DNA of 64,000 nucleotides, taken from positions 1 to 64,000 of IMG/VR virus record IMGVR_UViG_3300028025_004808. The stretch is one strand, 5' to 3'. This document shows, piece after piece, positions 39,924 to 48,105 of this stretch (the stretch's first letter is position 1; each line of letters begins with the position of its first letter). Source of the DNA: a virus. The translations under genes and the position numbers were made by a program. Below the pieces are notes generated by a model that saw only the letters and a list, made by a program, of their open reading frames with translations, was not told the DNA's origin and did not search any database.

Positions 39924-40660
39924 TGGCAACTAAAAAGATTGTGACCGAAGAGGTCAGCGAAGAAACGGCAACTACAACAGTAACCGACTACCTCGTTGAG
40001 CGTAAGAAAACTCAGGACAAGCGCATTGCTCAAATGCAGTCTGAGTTCAATGAGCCATTCCCCAAGGAAGTTGAACGCCAACTCAAAAAGGGTGGAGCAT
40101 CGCTCACTTATATCCCTGTCAGTGAAGTAATCAGCCGACTGAATAAAGTTCTCGGTTTTGACGGATGGTCATACGAAATCGTCAAGTGCGAGCGTGACTC
40201 CCTTGACCCTGACTTTATTATTGCCCATGTGAGAATGACTGTTTACCCCCCTGGTGGCGACAACTTTACAATTGTTTCTAAAGATGGTTTTGGTGGTCAA
40301 AAAATCAAGCGCACCAAAAACGGCGACATTGTTGACCTTGGCGATGAGTTCAAGGGTGCCGTATCCGATGCTCTCAAAAAGGCTGCTCAGGCACTTGGTG
40401 TCGGTCTCTACCTTGCTCGCAGTGAAGAGGCAATGGAGATTGAAGCAGAGGCATCTATTGACCCTGTGATTGAAGAACTGTGGGAGCAATTCGTCAGTCT
40501 CTCCAAGGGTCTTACATCAGAGATGAAAACAAAACTTAATGAGTTTTGGCTTGGATACGCAGGCGATAGGCCAAAGCCGACGAAGACAACTGCGCAGAAA
40601 GCAGACCTTGAATCACTAATTGAGCAGTGCATTATGTACAGCCTCAATGATGGTCAATAA
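39923..40660 (+). CDS. Rad52/22-type single-strand annealing protein
   Basis: 245 residues. The core (EVERQLKKGGASLTYIPVSE, LNKVLGFDGWSYEIV, a beta region HVRMTVYPPG, FGGQKIKRTKNGD and KGAVSDALKKAAQALGVGLYL) matches the Rad52/22 family. These proteins anneal complementary single strands and act in phage recombination and double-strand break repair. The C-terminal part is a variable acidic tail. The adjacent Cas4/RecB-like nuclease at 40661 is the expected exonuclease partner, forming a Red-like pair. Translation starts one base into the upstream stop region. Confidence 0.9.
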   Translation: MATKKIVTEEVSEETATTTVTDYLVERKKTQDKRIAQMQSEFNEPFPKEVERQLKKGGASLTYIPVSEVISRLNKVLGFDGWSYEIVKCERDSLDPDFIIAHVRMTVYPPGGDNFTIVSKDGFGGQKIKRTKNGDIVDLGDEFKGAVSDALKKAAQALGVGLYLARSEEAMEIEAEASIDPVIEELWEQFVSLSKGLTSEMKTKLNEFWLGYAGDRPKPTKTTAQKADLESLIEQCIMYSLNDGQ

Positions 40661-41419
40661 GTGTTTACCCCTCCACCGCACCTTTCTCCATCTTCTATCG
40701 GAACATTTAATCAATGTCCGTTGAAGTTCAAATACTCAAAAATAGACATGATAAAGGACGACCCTACTGAGGCAACTCTTTTAGGAAACTTTGTCCATGA
40801 CGTTCTTGAGGCTATGTACAAGTTGGACAGTAGCGATAGAACGCAGAATTCTGCAAAGCAGATTGCTACAGACCTGTGGGCTGATTCATGGTTTGAGAGA
40901 GTTGAACCCTGGGTCAGGGATGGCGAGCCAATGCGTTTATTCCGATGGAAAGCATGGTGGTGTATTGAGAATTTGTGGAAGATTGAAAATCCGCAAACTC
41001 TTTCACCAATTGGTCTTGAGCATGAACTCAACGGAAAAATTGCTGGCGTAGCGATTAAAGGATTTATAGACAGATTCTCAGAGGAAGGTTCAGGATATGT
41101 TATTTCGGACTACAAAACAGGAAAAACACCAAAAGCAAATTGGGTTCAGGATAAGTTCTTCCAACTCGTTGTTTATTCACATCTCCTTGACTCAACTGGA
41201 GTTGGAAAAGCAGAAAGCGTTGAACTCCTATATCTCAAAGACGGAGTATCCTTCAAGCAGGATGTCACCGAACAAATGCTTCTTGATGTCGAAAAACAAG
41301 TATCAGAAGTAAAAGAAAAGATTGACATTAGTTGTCAAAATGAAGATTTCAAAGCGAACAAATCAATCCTTTGTGATTGGTGTTCTTACAGAAAGGTATG
41401 CCCTGCATGGCGGTCATGA
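40661..41419 (+). CDS. Cas4/RecB-like PD-(D/E)XK nuclease with Fe-S cysteines
   Basis: 252 residues. It has the RecB-type pattern SPSSIGTFNQCPLKF at the N-terminus, GNFVHDVLEAMY, then GFIDRF..VISDYKTGK (motif II/III: D and D-x-K) and a Q helix (FFQLVVYSHLL). C19 with C238, C241 and C247 (CDWCSYRKVC) are the four cysteines that hold the 4Fe-4S cluster in Cas4/AddB-like exonucleases. It probably resects DNA ends for the Rad52-like protein. The GTG start directly follows the upstream TAA. Confidence 0.9.
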   Translation: MFTPPPHLSPSSIGTFNQCPLKFKYSKIDMIKDDPTEATLLGNFVHDVLEAMYKLDSSDRTQNSAKQIATDLWADSWFERVEPWVRDGEPMRLFRWKAWWCIENLWKIENPQTLSPIGLEHELNGKIAGVAIKGFIDRFSEEGSGYVISDYKTGKTPKANWVQDKFFQLVVYSHLLDSTGVGKAESVELLYLKDGVSFKQDVTEQMLLDVEKQVSEVKEKIDISCQNEDFKANKSILCDWCSYRKVCPAWRS

Positions 41420-41925
41420 TTAGTGATGATGCTTTCGCCCGAATGGTTTCGGAGGATGTTAAAAACAAAATTTCATCTCCAGAAAAAGGTGTTCTTATGC
41501 AACCTGAAAACTGGCACAGATGGAAAGAATCACTCCTTCTATTGGTTGACAACCTAGACAGACAAATTGATTCTCTTGCTTCAGACGCAGACGCAGACGC
41601 AGAGCGCTACTTGTCAATGGGCAGGAGCGGAGAACGACTTGCCTCTGCTGCTGCTCGCGACTATCAGTTCAGAATTAAAAAAATTGACAGATTTAAGTTT
41701 CATGTAAATCGTCGTCTTGATGAAGTCATGGTGATGATTGAAACAGGCGAAGTCAAGAAAGAAGACGGCTGGGAAAAGGCTGCATTTTTTGAAAACGCAA
41801 TCTTTAGGCACAGGGCTCTTTTGCGAGAATTTGAACTTGAAGAAACATCGATTGACAGGGCTCTTTGGGCTGCGCTTGAAGGCAAATGGGAATTTGATTC
41901 AATTGATTCAATTGACGAGGACTAA
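41416..41925 (+). CDS. Hypothetical helical protein (169 aa)
   Basis: The start chosen is the ATG at 41416, which overlaps the nuclease stop (ATGA) and has GGCGG 5 bases before; the longer frame starting at 41377 lies wholly inside the nuclease gene. The protein is helical and charged, with a short DADADAE run coded by a GACGCA repeat, and basic positions (RIKKIDRFKFHVNRRLDEVM). No family is recognised. It is part of the recombination cassette. Confidence 0.62.
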   Translation: MISDDAFARMVSEDVKNKISSPEKGVLMQPENWHRWKESLLLLVDNLDRQIDSLASDADADAERYLSMGRSGERLASAAARDYQFRIKKIDRFKFHVNRRLDEVMVMIETGEVKKEDGWEKAAFFENAIFRHRALLREFELEETSIDRALWAALEGKWEFDSIDSIDED

Positions 41926-42066
41926 ATGCAGATAAATATAGACGAGGTAATGAATTCGCTTTCTGAGCAGATTGCGGCTCTCATTAAAGACAATGCAATG
42001 CTCCGCGTTCTTGTGTCTCAACTTGAATCTGAACTAGACTCACTGCGTGCGTCACAGGTCAAATAA
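41926..42066 (+). CDS. Small coiled-coil protein (46 aa)
   Basis: A short gene starting directly after the upstream TAA. It encodes MQINIDEVMNSLSEQIAALI then a heptad helix LRVLVSQLESELDSLRASQ. It overlaps the HNH gene by 20 bases in another frame. No known function. Support comes from packing and a clean coiled-coil pattern. Confidence 0.5.
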   Translation: MQINIDEVMNSLSEQIAALIKDNAMLRVLVSQLESELDSLRASQVK

Positions 42067-42349
42067 AAAACAGGCTGAATACAAAATCAGAATTCCCCTT
42101 GTAAAGAGGCTTCTGGAAGAAAGACCGCTTTGCGAAGCGTGTCCTGTGTTTGCAAAACATGACGAGTTGGTTACATATGTTAGAAACCGCTCAGTTGATA
42201 TTCATGAGATAATTAGGCGCTCGCAAGGTGGCTCAATCCTTGACGAAGAAAACTTGATGGCTGTATGTCGTCCTTGCCATACCCGTATTGGTAATTATCC
42301 TCAACTTTCATTTGACCTAGGCTTAGCCAAAAGGGGATGGGAGAGATGA
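42047..42349 (+). CDS. HNH endonuclease
   Basis: 100 residues with CEAC near 28-31, then DIHEIIRRSQGGSILDEENL and MAVCRPCHTRIG, giving the beta-beta-alpha metal fold: H in D-I-H, N in E-E-N-L, H in C-H-T-R and two C-x2-C pairs for zinc. Phage HNH proteins nick or cut DNA, and many act in packaging or in homing. It lies among recombination genes and overlaps the coiled-coil gene and the RuvC-like gene. GTG start at 42047. Confidence 0.85.
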   Translation: MRHRSNKKQAEYKIRIPLVKRLLEERPLCEACPVFAKHDELVTYVRNRSVDIHEIIRRSQGGSILDEENLMAVCRPCHTRIGNYPQLSFDLGLAKRGWER

Positions 42350-42876
42350 GGCTAATGGGTCTTGACCTGTCGCTTACATCAACTGGCGTTTCCATAGAAG
42401 GCGTAACTAGCGTTATTCAATCTAAGGCAAAAGGTGCTGAGCGTCTTTCTGAGGTAACTAAAAGCATATTGCACGAGTGTCTAGAAAAAGAAATTTCCTG
42501 CGTTGTAATTGAAGGTTACTCTTTTGCTTCTAGGAGCGGTCAGGCTTTCAGTATTGGGGAACTGGGCGGATGTGTTCGCATGACATTGTTTGAATGCAAT
42601 ATCCCTATTATTGAAGTGCCGCCTACATGCCGTGCAAAGTTTGCAACTGGACGAGGCAACGCATCAAAAGGGGAAGTCATATCTGCTATCTCAGCAAAAA
42701 CTGGAATTATATTTAGTGGCGCTTCCGGCAACGATGAATGCGATGCATGGGTGCTTGAGCATATGGCTTTAACTTATTTGGGCAAATCTCAATATAAGTG
42801 GACAAAAGAGCAGTTATCTGCTCTTGACAAAATAGACTGGTTAGAAATCAAAGGAGCAAATAGTGGCGAGAAATAA
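42346..42876 (+). CDS. RuvC-like Holliday junction resolvase
   Basis: About 176 residues from the ATG at 42346, which overlaps the HNH stop (ATGA). The RNase H-like core is visible: D7 in GLDLSLTSTG, E in VVIEGYSFASRSG, and the paired acidic residues in GNDECDAWVLEHM. RuvC-type enzymes cut branched DNA at symmetric sites. It fits with the Rad52-like protein and the nuclease as a late recombination or pre-packaging debranching step. The FASRSG here is part of the family motif and is not related to the linkers in the head proteins. Confidence 0.88.
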   Translation: MRLMGLDLSLTSTGVSIEGVTSVIQSKAKGAERLSEVTKSILHECLEKEISCVVIEGYSFASRSGQAFSIGELGGCVRMTLFECNIPIIEVPPTCRAKFATGRGNASKGEVISAISAKTGIIFSGASGNDECDAWVLEHMALTYLGKSQYKWTKEQLSALDKIDWLEIKGANSGEK

Positions 42877-43210
42877 CCCGATTAGTCAGGTTGAAATTGA
42901 GAGCGAATTAATGAGGCTCATGGAATTTCTTGAAAGCGAAACAGAGGCTTTTGAGACACTTGCTACTGACATGGCTAAAAAAGAAGCCCTCTATAAATCC
43001 AATTGGGCAAAAGAATATCTTTCTGCAAAAGGCTCAATCAAAGAACGTGAAGCATGGGCTGATTACAAACTTGCCGATGAGAACTTTGACTTCAAGATTG
43101 CTGAAGCGCTTCTCAAATCAAAGCGGGAAAAACTGCTATCTTTGCGTACATCAATAGACGCTCTTAGAACTCTTAACGCCAATGTGCGTGTACAGGTTGG
43201 TCATCACTAA
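42863..43210 (+). CDS. Conserved helical phage protein (115 aa)
   Basis: An all-helical, charged protein (SNWAKEYLSAKGSIKEREAW, then LKSKREKLLSLRTSIDALRT) without a known fold. The GTG start overlaps the resolvase gene by 14 bases. Helical proteins of this look are common in recombination operons of actinobacteriophages; the function is not known. The next ATG is one base before its end. Confidence 0.65.
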   Translation: MARNNPISQVEIESELMRLMEFLESETEAFETLATDMAKKEALYKSNWAKEYLSAKGSIKEREAWADYKLADENFDFKIAEALLKSKREKLLSLRTSIDALRTLNANVRVQVGHH

Positions 43211-43983
43211 TGAAAATATCAAAAGACTTACTGCCACTTGCTCTCTCTGTTGAGGACCTTAAGCCTCTTCAGAAGAACCCTAGAAAAGGCAATGTTGAAG
43301 CAATTATGTCTTCATACAAAGAATTTGGTCAGATGAAGCCCATTGTTGTTAGACCAGAGGGCGATGGAACATATGTGGTTATTGCTGGAAATCACCAACT
43401 GCAGGCTGCAAAGAATTTAGGTTGGGAAAAGATTGCAGCAGTTCAAATGAATGTTGACGAAGCCCAAGCCGTTGCTTTTGCTCTTGCAGACAACCGAACG
43501 ATGGAACTTGGCCACACAGACAACTCTGTTCTCAATGAAATGGTTGTTGACATGTGGGATGATTTCCCAGAACTTTTTGAAGGTCTTGGTTGGGACGAAT
43601 TTGAAATAGCAGCGATTGAAGAAAGCCAGTTTGCATCAGAAGAAGTTTCGCCAATCGCTGATGGCTACTTTACGCCTGTGATGGTTAACAACCCTCCACA
43701 AGCACCTGTGAACATCATTGTTGAAGAAGATGCAGATGGAGACAGAAAGATAGTTGCTGGCAAGGATGTAGACCACAACCAGGTTGCTATCTCGGGTAGC
43801 ACCCTTGTTTCTCCAGGTTCTGCTCCACAAGCCGTTGTTCAATACACGATTGTTTTTGACAACCCAGACCAACAGCGCCGTTGGTACGACTTTGTTCGCT
43901 ACCTGAGGAATGACCCAGGTATTTCTGGAACAACAACTGCCGAGAAGTTGATTGACTTTATTGATATGCATACAGAGGTTTAA
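43210..43983 (+). CDS. ParB/Srx-fold domain protein (257 aa)
   Basis: Residues about 10-100 form a ParB-like nuclease/NTPase domain: LSVEDLKPLQKNPRKGN, GQMKPIVVRPEG and VIAGNHQLQAAKNLG, with G-x-H-x-x-x-A in the usual place of the G-E-R-R motif. The C-terminal part has a DELD-like region and a conserved end RWYDFVRYLRND. In phages such proteins often precede DNA-modification or PAPS-reductase-like genes. It may bind DNA or hydrolyse CTP/ATP; the C-terminal domain is not recognised. Confidence 0.82.
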   Translation: MKISKDLLPLALSVEDLKPLQKNPRKGNVEAIMSSYKEFGQMKPIVVRPEGDGTYVVIAGNHQLQAAKNLGWEKIAAVQMNVDEAQAVAFALADNRTMELGHTDNSVLNEMVVDMWDDFPELFEGLGWDEFEIAAIEESQFASEEVSPIADGYFTPVMVNNPPQAPVNIIVEEDADGDRKIVAGKDVDHNQVAISGSTLVSPGSAPQAVVQYTIVFDNPDQQRRWYDFVRYLRNDPGISGTTTAEKLIDFIDMHTEV

Positions 43984-44166
43984 GTGAAAATTCATCACCC
44001 AGACAATGCCTACGATTTACAAAAAATTCTCGTACAACTAGTTCGCAGTAAGAAGAAAGCGCGTACTGAATCTGTCGTACTTAGCAATGTTTTGATGCAT
44101 GATATTGTCAGCAGATTAATTGAACTTGAGAATAAAGTTGAATCCCTAGAGGCAAACAATGACTAA
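43984..44166 (+). CDS. Small coiled-coil protein (60 aa)
   Basis: The GTG at 43984 directly follows the ParB-like stop. It has a basic middle (LVRSKKKARTESVVL) and a C-terminal heptad helix (RLIELENKVESLEAN). The end overlaps the next gene by 8 bases (ATGACTAA). Function unknown; it could bridge the two flanking proteins. Confidence 0.58.
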   Translation: MKIHHPDNAYDLQKILVQLVRSKKKARTESVVLSNVLMHDIVSRLIELENKVESLEANND

Positions 44167-45304
44167 GCAGAGAATGTTTCTTAACATCAGTTGCGTTGAT
44201 GCTGCTAGACAGAGGATAAGACATGTCTACGATACTTTTGATACTGTTTGTGTTCAGTTTTCTGGAGGAAAGGACAGCACAGCGGTTCTTTACTTGGCTA
44301 AAGAAATTCATGAAGAACGAGGACTCGGACCAGTAAAAGTAATCTTCCGAGACGAAGAACTTGTCAGTCCTGCTATCTACGAGTATGTAAATAAAGTTAG
44401 GCAGTACGACTGGGTTGACATGGAATGGTATTGCCTTCCAGTTCCTCAAGAAGTATGGGTTCTTGGCATTAGACAAAATATTCTGACATGGGATTCCCAG
44501 CGTGCCGATAAAGGTGAACTCGTCAGAGAAATGCCGCCTTGGTCAATCAATGCATCTCACTTTGGACTTCCTATGGGTGAGCCTCTTCCTGAGATTATTG
44601 ACTACTACACAATGCAGGGCAAAACAGGCAGTGTCGCTTTTGTTACTGGCGTACGGGCAAATGAGTCGATGGTTCGCTACAGGTCTCTGGTGCAAAAAGT
44701 TCACGAGAACTACATCGCTACACCCTTCCGAATGAAGCGCTCAATACCTATGAAATTTGCAAAAGTCATTTACGACTGGCAGATAGATGACGTAATGAAG
44801 TTTATTGCTGAAGAGCACGGTGCAGAATATTGCGAGTATTACGACCTTGCGGCAATGACTGGCTCCAATACGCGAGTCGGTGTTCCTCTCCACGGTGTCG
44901 CTATTAGGCGCATAGGAGACCTTGTAGCCACCGAGCCGGACTTCTACGACAGATTGTGGGAGATATGGCCTGACATCGACGCTCAGAGGCGCTGGTGGAC
45001 AGAATTTGATATGGAGAAGTACATAGAGAGTTACGCCATAGACGGATTTGAGGGTGCCAAGAGATGTGTTGAGGACAACACCTCCGATGAGCACGATAGG
45101 AGACGAGGCTTTGCCTATATTGCCGACTTTAGACGCAAGCACCTCCGTGACCCGTATTCGTATCCAATGAACTGGCTTATCAGGAATCTTTTGCTTGGCG
45201 AGATATCAATTGCCTCTGCAGCGCCAGTTGGTCCAAAAACTAAAGCAGATACGCTGAGACAAAAAGCAGCACAACAGGAGTTAGACAACAATGAACAATA
45301 TTGA
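44159..45304 (+). CDS. PAPS reductase/IbrA-like PP-loop protein
   Basis: 381 residues. VQFSGGKDST near 33-41 is the PP-loop of the PAPS reductase and ATP-pyrophosphatase family, followed by VIFRDEELVSPAIYEYV and FVTGVRANESMVRYRSL, which match the DndC/IbrA branch more than sulfate-assimilating CysH. The final Cys of CysH is not seen. These proteins activate a substrate with AMP, for example in DNA phosphorothioation or tRNA thiolation; the substrate here is unknown. The next gene is a ParB-like protein, as in the IbrA/IbrB pair, with a 14-base overlap. Confidence 0.82.
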   Translation: MTKQRMFLNISCVDAARQRIRHVYDTFDTVCVQFSGGKDSTAVLYLAKEIHEERGLGPVKVIFRDEELVSPAIYEYVNKVRQYDWVDMEWYCLPVPQEVWVLGIRQNILTWDSQRADKGELVREMPPWSINASHFGLPMGEPLPEIIDYYTMQGKTGSVAFVTGVRANESMVRYRSLVQKVHENYIATPFRMKRSIPMKFAKVIYDWQIDDVMKFIAEEHGAEYCEYYDLAAMTGSNTRVGVPLHGVAIRRIGDLVATEPDFYDRLWEIWPDIDAQRRWWTEFDMEKYIESYAIDGFEGAKRCVEDNTSDEHDRRRGFAYIADFRRKHLRDPYSYPMNWLIRNLLLGEISIASAAPVGPKTKADTLRQKAAQQELDNNEQY

Positions 45305-45842
45305 GATGGTTAAATTCAGTGACTTAGTCATTGCTCCGTTTAAGGCAACTTACATTCTTAGGCCAGACCTTCTTGCTCTTTCGGCATCTCTTAGAGACCT
45401 CGGCTTCATTATTCCCGTAATTGTGCAAGAGTCAACAAATATTGTGATAGATGGAAATGAGCGTGTATTGATTGCGCAAAAACAAAAGTCAATATCAAAG
45501 ATTGTTGGCGAAGATTGCCCTGTAATCAAAATTAAATGCGACAATCTTGAAGCGCAGATGTTGCATCTTAGGCTGAATAGGTCTAGGGGTACTTTGTTGG
45601 CAAAACCAACATCTCAAATTGTTAGAAACCTTGTCAAGTCTCGCAAATATGAAAAGGCTGAACTTGGTGCTCTTCTGCAAATGAAGGGCGATGAACTTCA
45701 GTTGCTTCTTGACGGTTCACTTATTAAGCAGAGAAAAATCTCTGAGCACTCATATTCTCGGGCATGGGTTCCAGTTGAAGCGGATGCAAAAGTAACCGAA
45801 ATTCAAATGTCAATAGAAAAACCACCCAATGCAGACAGATAA
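45291..45842 (+). CDS. ParB-like/IbrB-like protein
   Basis: 183 residues. The first about 90 residues form a ParB-like domain (SLRDLGFIIPVIVQE, VIDGNERVLIAQ and the strand CPVIKIKCD), with G-N-E-R in the catalytic loop. A helical segment with HLRLNRSRGTLLAKPTSQIV follows. It overlaps the PAPS-reductase-like gene by 14 bases. The pairing is the same as IbrA (PP-loop) plus IbrB (ParB-like), which act together as a regulator or modification module in enterobacteria. The actual activity is not known. Confidence 0.78.
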   Translation: MNNIEMVKFSDLVIAPFKATYILRPDLLALSASLRDLGFIIPVIVQESTNIVIDGNERVLIAQKQKSISKIVGEDCPVIKIKCDNLEAQMLHLRLNRSRGTLLAKPTSQIVRNLVKSRKYEKAELGALLQMKGDELQLLLDGSLIKQRKISEHSYSRAWVPVEADAKVTEIQMSIEKPPNADR

Positions 45843-45848
45843 ATTTCC

Positions 45849-45854
45849 TATAAT
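45849..45854 (+). promoter_or_regulatory. Perfect -10 TATAAT before the Arg/Gly-rich gene
   Basis: TATAAT lies in the 43-base spacer between the recombination cassette and the neck/tail genes, 32 bases before the ATG at 45886. No matching -35 is visible at 16-18 bases, so only the hexamer and its location support it. It may start tail-gene transcription. Confidence 0.35.
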
Positions 45855-45885
45855 GTACAATTAGGCTACCTACAGAGGAGACTCT

Positions 45886-46122
45886 ATGAAAATTCGGAAT
45901 AGAACTGGCATCAAGCCCCAAGTAACCGCTTATCCTCAAAAAAGAAGAGGCGGAAGAGGCGGTCGTGCTTCACGCGGCGGAAGACTCCGTAGAGCAGCAC
46001 GCGCTGCTGCTGCAGGAGCAAACGCAGCCCTTGGTCGTGGTGGCGCAAGAGAAGAAACAGTCGGCGATGTTATTCGTGAGGCTGGACGCGCTATCAGAAA
46101 CCGCTTCGGACGAAGAAGATAA
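45886..46122 (+). CDS. Arg/Gly-rich small basic protein (78 aa)
   Basis: The protein has RGGRGGRASRGGRLRRAARA followed by an Ala-rich stretch and ends in RNRFGRRR; RGG-type tracts bind nucleic acid. It has a strong ribosome site (AGAGGAGA). It is the first gene after the recombination cassette and just before the head-tail adaptor, so it might coat packaged DNA or be a head-neck component. No homology is claimed. Confidence 0.65.
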   Translation: MKIRNRTGIKPQVTAYPQKRRGGRGGRASRGGRLRRAARAAAAGANAALGRGGAREETVGDVIREAGRAIRNRFGRRR

Positions 46123-46147
46123 TTCTTACCCATTACGGGGGTAATCA

Positions 46148-47035
46148 ATGCTTGTAACTACGCAAGACCTTGTCACGTATATGGACATCTCTTTGTCCCT
46201 AAGGCAGCAAGATGCTGCAGATATTGTGCTGTCTGGTCTTCAGTCAGAACTTGAGGCTTACTTGAATAGGCCTGTAGAAGTTACTGAATTTACTGAAGAG
46301 TACATAGTTCCAGCAGATTACTTAGCCTCTCCGATGTCATCTTTCTTTTATCAAAGAAACCTTGAGTCATCTTTTTATACTGCAAGTGGAAATTCAAATC
46401 AAACGGCTACCAATTATGCAATGCCTCCAGAAACTATTTATTTAAGAAATTCTCCAGTTTCAAAAGTTAAAAGCATAATGATAAACAACCAGTGGACAAC
46501 GCCAACATACTTAGGGGAAGCCGTTAGAAAAGAAGGCGTAATTACCAATGCCTCTTACTCGGCAGGAAAAATTACATACACATCAGTAGGACATAAATTA
46601 ACTGTTGGTCTTTATCTGACTGTTGAAAATATGGCTCCTAGTGGTTATAACGTTGTAAGAACCAAGATTGTTGAAGTTGGAGGAAACACTTTTACTGTTT
46701 TATCTTCACAAAACCCTGGTTCTGTTACTGATTCAAGCGGTACGTATCTTGGATATGGAACAAACTACGCTGTTCGTAGATATGGAATAGACATCTACAA
46801 TATGGTCGCTGGAGACATAGTTACCGTGAATTACGAGGCTGGTCTTGATGGAGATACAATCCCATTTTTAAAACTTTTGATACTTAGAGCGGCAACAAGA
46901 GAAATGCAAAATATGCACGACGATGTTGTTGGTATCAAGGATATTCAGACAAGAAATGTTGCTCCTCTTGAAACTGGTTTTACAGAAAGAGAACTTCAGT
47001 CTGTAAAACAATATAAAAGAATCAGAGTTGCTTAA
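46148..47035 (+). CDS. Head-tail adaptor (connector) protein
   Basis: 295 residues. The N-terminal LVTTQDLVTYMDISLSLRQQ and DIVLSGLQSELEAYLNRPVE, together with the C-terminal LKLLILRAATREMQNMHDD, match the helical gp6/Ad1-type adaptor that binds under the portal. The middle (about 100-215) is a beta-rich insert not seen in the short family members (SAGKITYTSVGHKLTVGLYL). It opens the neck/tail gene series, in the order adaptor, completion, terminator, sheath. The preceding GGGGG provides a ribosome site. Confidence 0.82.
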   Translation: MLVTTQDLVTYMDISLSLRQQDAADIVLSGLQSELEAYLNRPVEVTEFTEEYIVPADYLASPMSSFFYQRNLESSFYTASGNSNQTATNYAMPPETIYLRNSPVSKVKSIMINNQWTTPTYLGEAVRKEGVITNASYSAGKITYTSVGHKLTVGLYLTVENMAPSGYNVVRTKIVEVGGNTFTVLSSQNPGSVTDSSGTYLGYGTNYAVRRYGIDIYNMVAGDIVTVNYEAGLDGDTIPFLKLLILRAATREMQNMHDDVVGIKDIQTRNVAPLETGFTERELQSVKQYKRIRVA

Positions 47036-47481
47036 TGGCTTCTATAATTCGTGTACAAACTGATTACAACGGTCTTAAAGCAATAAGATACATAGAAAAA
47101 GTTGAACACGCGGCACAAAATTTAAAGCCTGTATTAAAAAAAGCAAAACGCGATTTAGAAGAAATATATGTAGACCATTTTCTTTCTAACGGCGGTGGGA
47201 CATGGGAACCTCTTGACCCTGAATATGGAACATGGAAAGCATCTAGGTTTCCCGGTTCGCCAACATTGATTCGTACTGGAGAGTTGTTCCAGGCGGTTTC
47301 AAAACTGGAGACTGACAAACTGGAGGACATGTCGGCATCGTTTTATGTTGACTCAGAAATTGCTGGTTTTCATCAGTTTGGAACATGGAGCATGCCTAAA
47401 AGAGAACTCATATTTGAGCCCCCTATGTTTGCCAAAAAACTTGCTGAAGAAATTGCTGACCACATTGAGGGAGAAATCTAA
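47035..47481 (+). CDS. Tail completion/neck protein (phage virion morphogenesis type)
   Basis: 148 residues. The pattern GGGTWEPLDPEYGTWKASRF, SPTLIRTGELFQAV and IAGFHQFGTWSMPKRE fits the gpG/gpS virion morphogenesis family (W-x-P-L, then L-x-x-T-G-x-L, then H-Q-x-G and P-x-R), which sits at the head-tail joint. The start overlaps the adaptor stop (TAATG) and its own end does the same with the next gene. Confidence 0.82.
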   Translation: MASIIRVQTDYNGLKAIRYIEKVEHAAQNLKPVLKKAKRDLEEIYVDHFLSNGGGTWEPLDPEYGTWKASRFPGSPTLIRTGELFQAVSKLETDKLEDMSASFYVDSEIAGFHQFGTWSMPKRELIFEPPMFAKKLAEEIADHIEGEI

Positions 47482-48068
47482 TGGAAGTCATGTATGGGGC
47501 TCATTTCCCTAAAACCTATGTAAATGAGTATCTAAAACAGGATATTCCAGAGAGAGTTATTGATTACAGAAACGCATGGAATCTTGACGATATTGAACTT
47601 CCATCTCCAGTTTCGTATTTCATCTATGAACCGATTGCTTTAGATTCATGGCCGACAATTATCACGGTTGTTATGTCAACAAACTCAATGACAAGAATTG
47701 GTTACGATTCAACAAATCCTCTTTACAGAATTTCTTATTCAATGAGAACCTATGTTTGGGTCAGAACTGAACAATCTGAGCCGACAACACTTATGCGAGA
47801 CAGGCTTACAACCGTTGTCCGTACCGCTTTGCTTGACTATCCATGCCTGACAGCAGTTGACCCAAAAAATTACTTTAAGGTTGAAATTGATGAGTCAACC
47901 ATGCAGGAACAGTTTTCTGATTTAACCCTCTTAAAGGGCGACAGAGTCTTAGCGGGCGCTTATTTGTCTTATACCCTTAACATAGACGAATCAATCGGTC
48001 GCAGGAACAAGGGCATATTTAGTGAAAAAGAAATTGAATACCAACAATTGTCTTTTTTGCCAGATTGA
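47481..48068 (+). CDS. Probable tail terminator protein
   Basis: 195 residues, coupled by TAATG to the completion protein. The alpha/beta pattern (SWPTIITVVMSTNSMTRIGY, SYSMRTYVWVRTEQ, LMRDRLTTVVRTALLDYPC) fits the tail terminator (gpU/gp-type) position and length, which caps the tube at the head end. The identity is by order and size rather than by a clear motif. Confidence 0.62.
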   Translation: MEVMYGAHFPKTYVNEYLKQDIPERVIDYRNAWNLDDIELPSPVSYFIYEPIALDSWPTIITVVMSTNSMTRIGYDSTNPLYRISYSMRTYVWVRTEQSEPTTLMRDRLTTVVRTALLDYPCLTAVDPKNYFKVEIDESTMQEQFSDLTLLKGDRVLAGAYLSYTLNIDESIGRRNKGIFSEKEIEYQQLSFLPD

Positions 48069-48105
48069 TTGTTGTACACTAACTAATTGAGCATCAGGAG
48101 TATTT

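Noticed and set aside
41377-41415. Upstream start for the 169-aa helical protein
   Set aside because: The extra codons lie inside the nuclease gene; the ATGA junction with GGCGG upstream at 41416 is a better start.
42346-42876. FASRSG in the RuvC-like resolvase as another processing linker
   Set aside because: It directly follows the catalytic E in IEGYSFASRSG and is part of the family's conserved motif. QFASEE in the ParB-like protein (43210-43983) is likewise treated as chance. This shows F-A-S alone is not specific; position between domains is needed.
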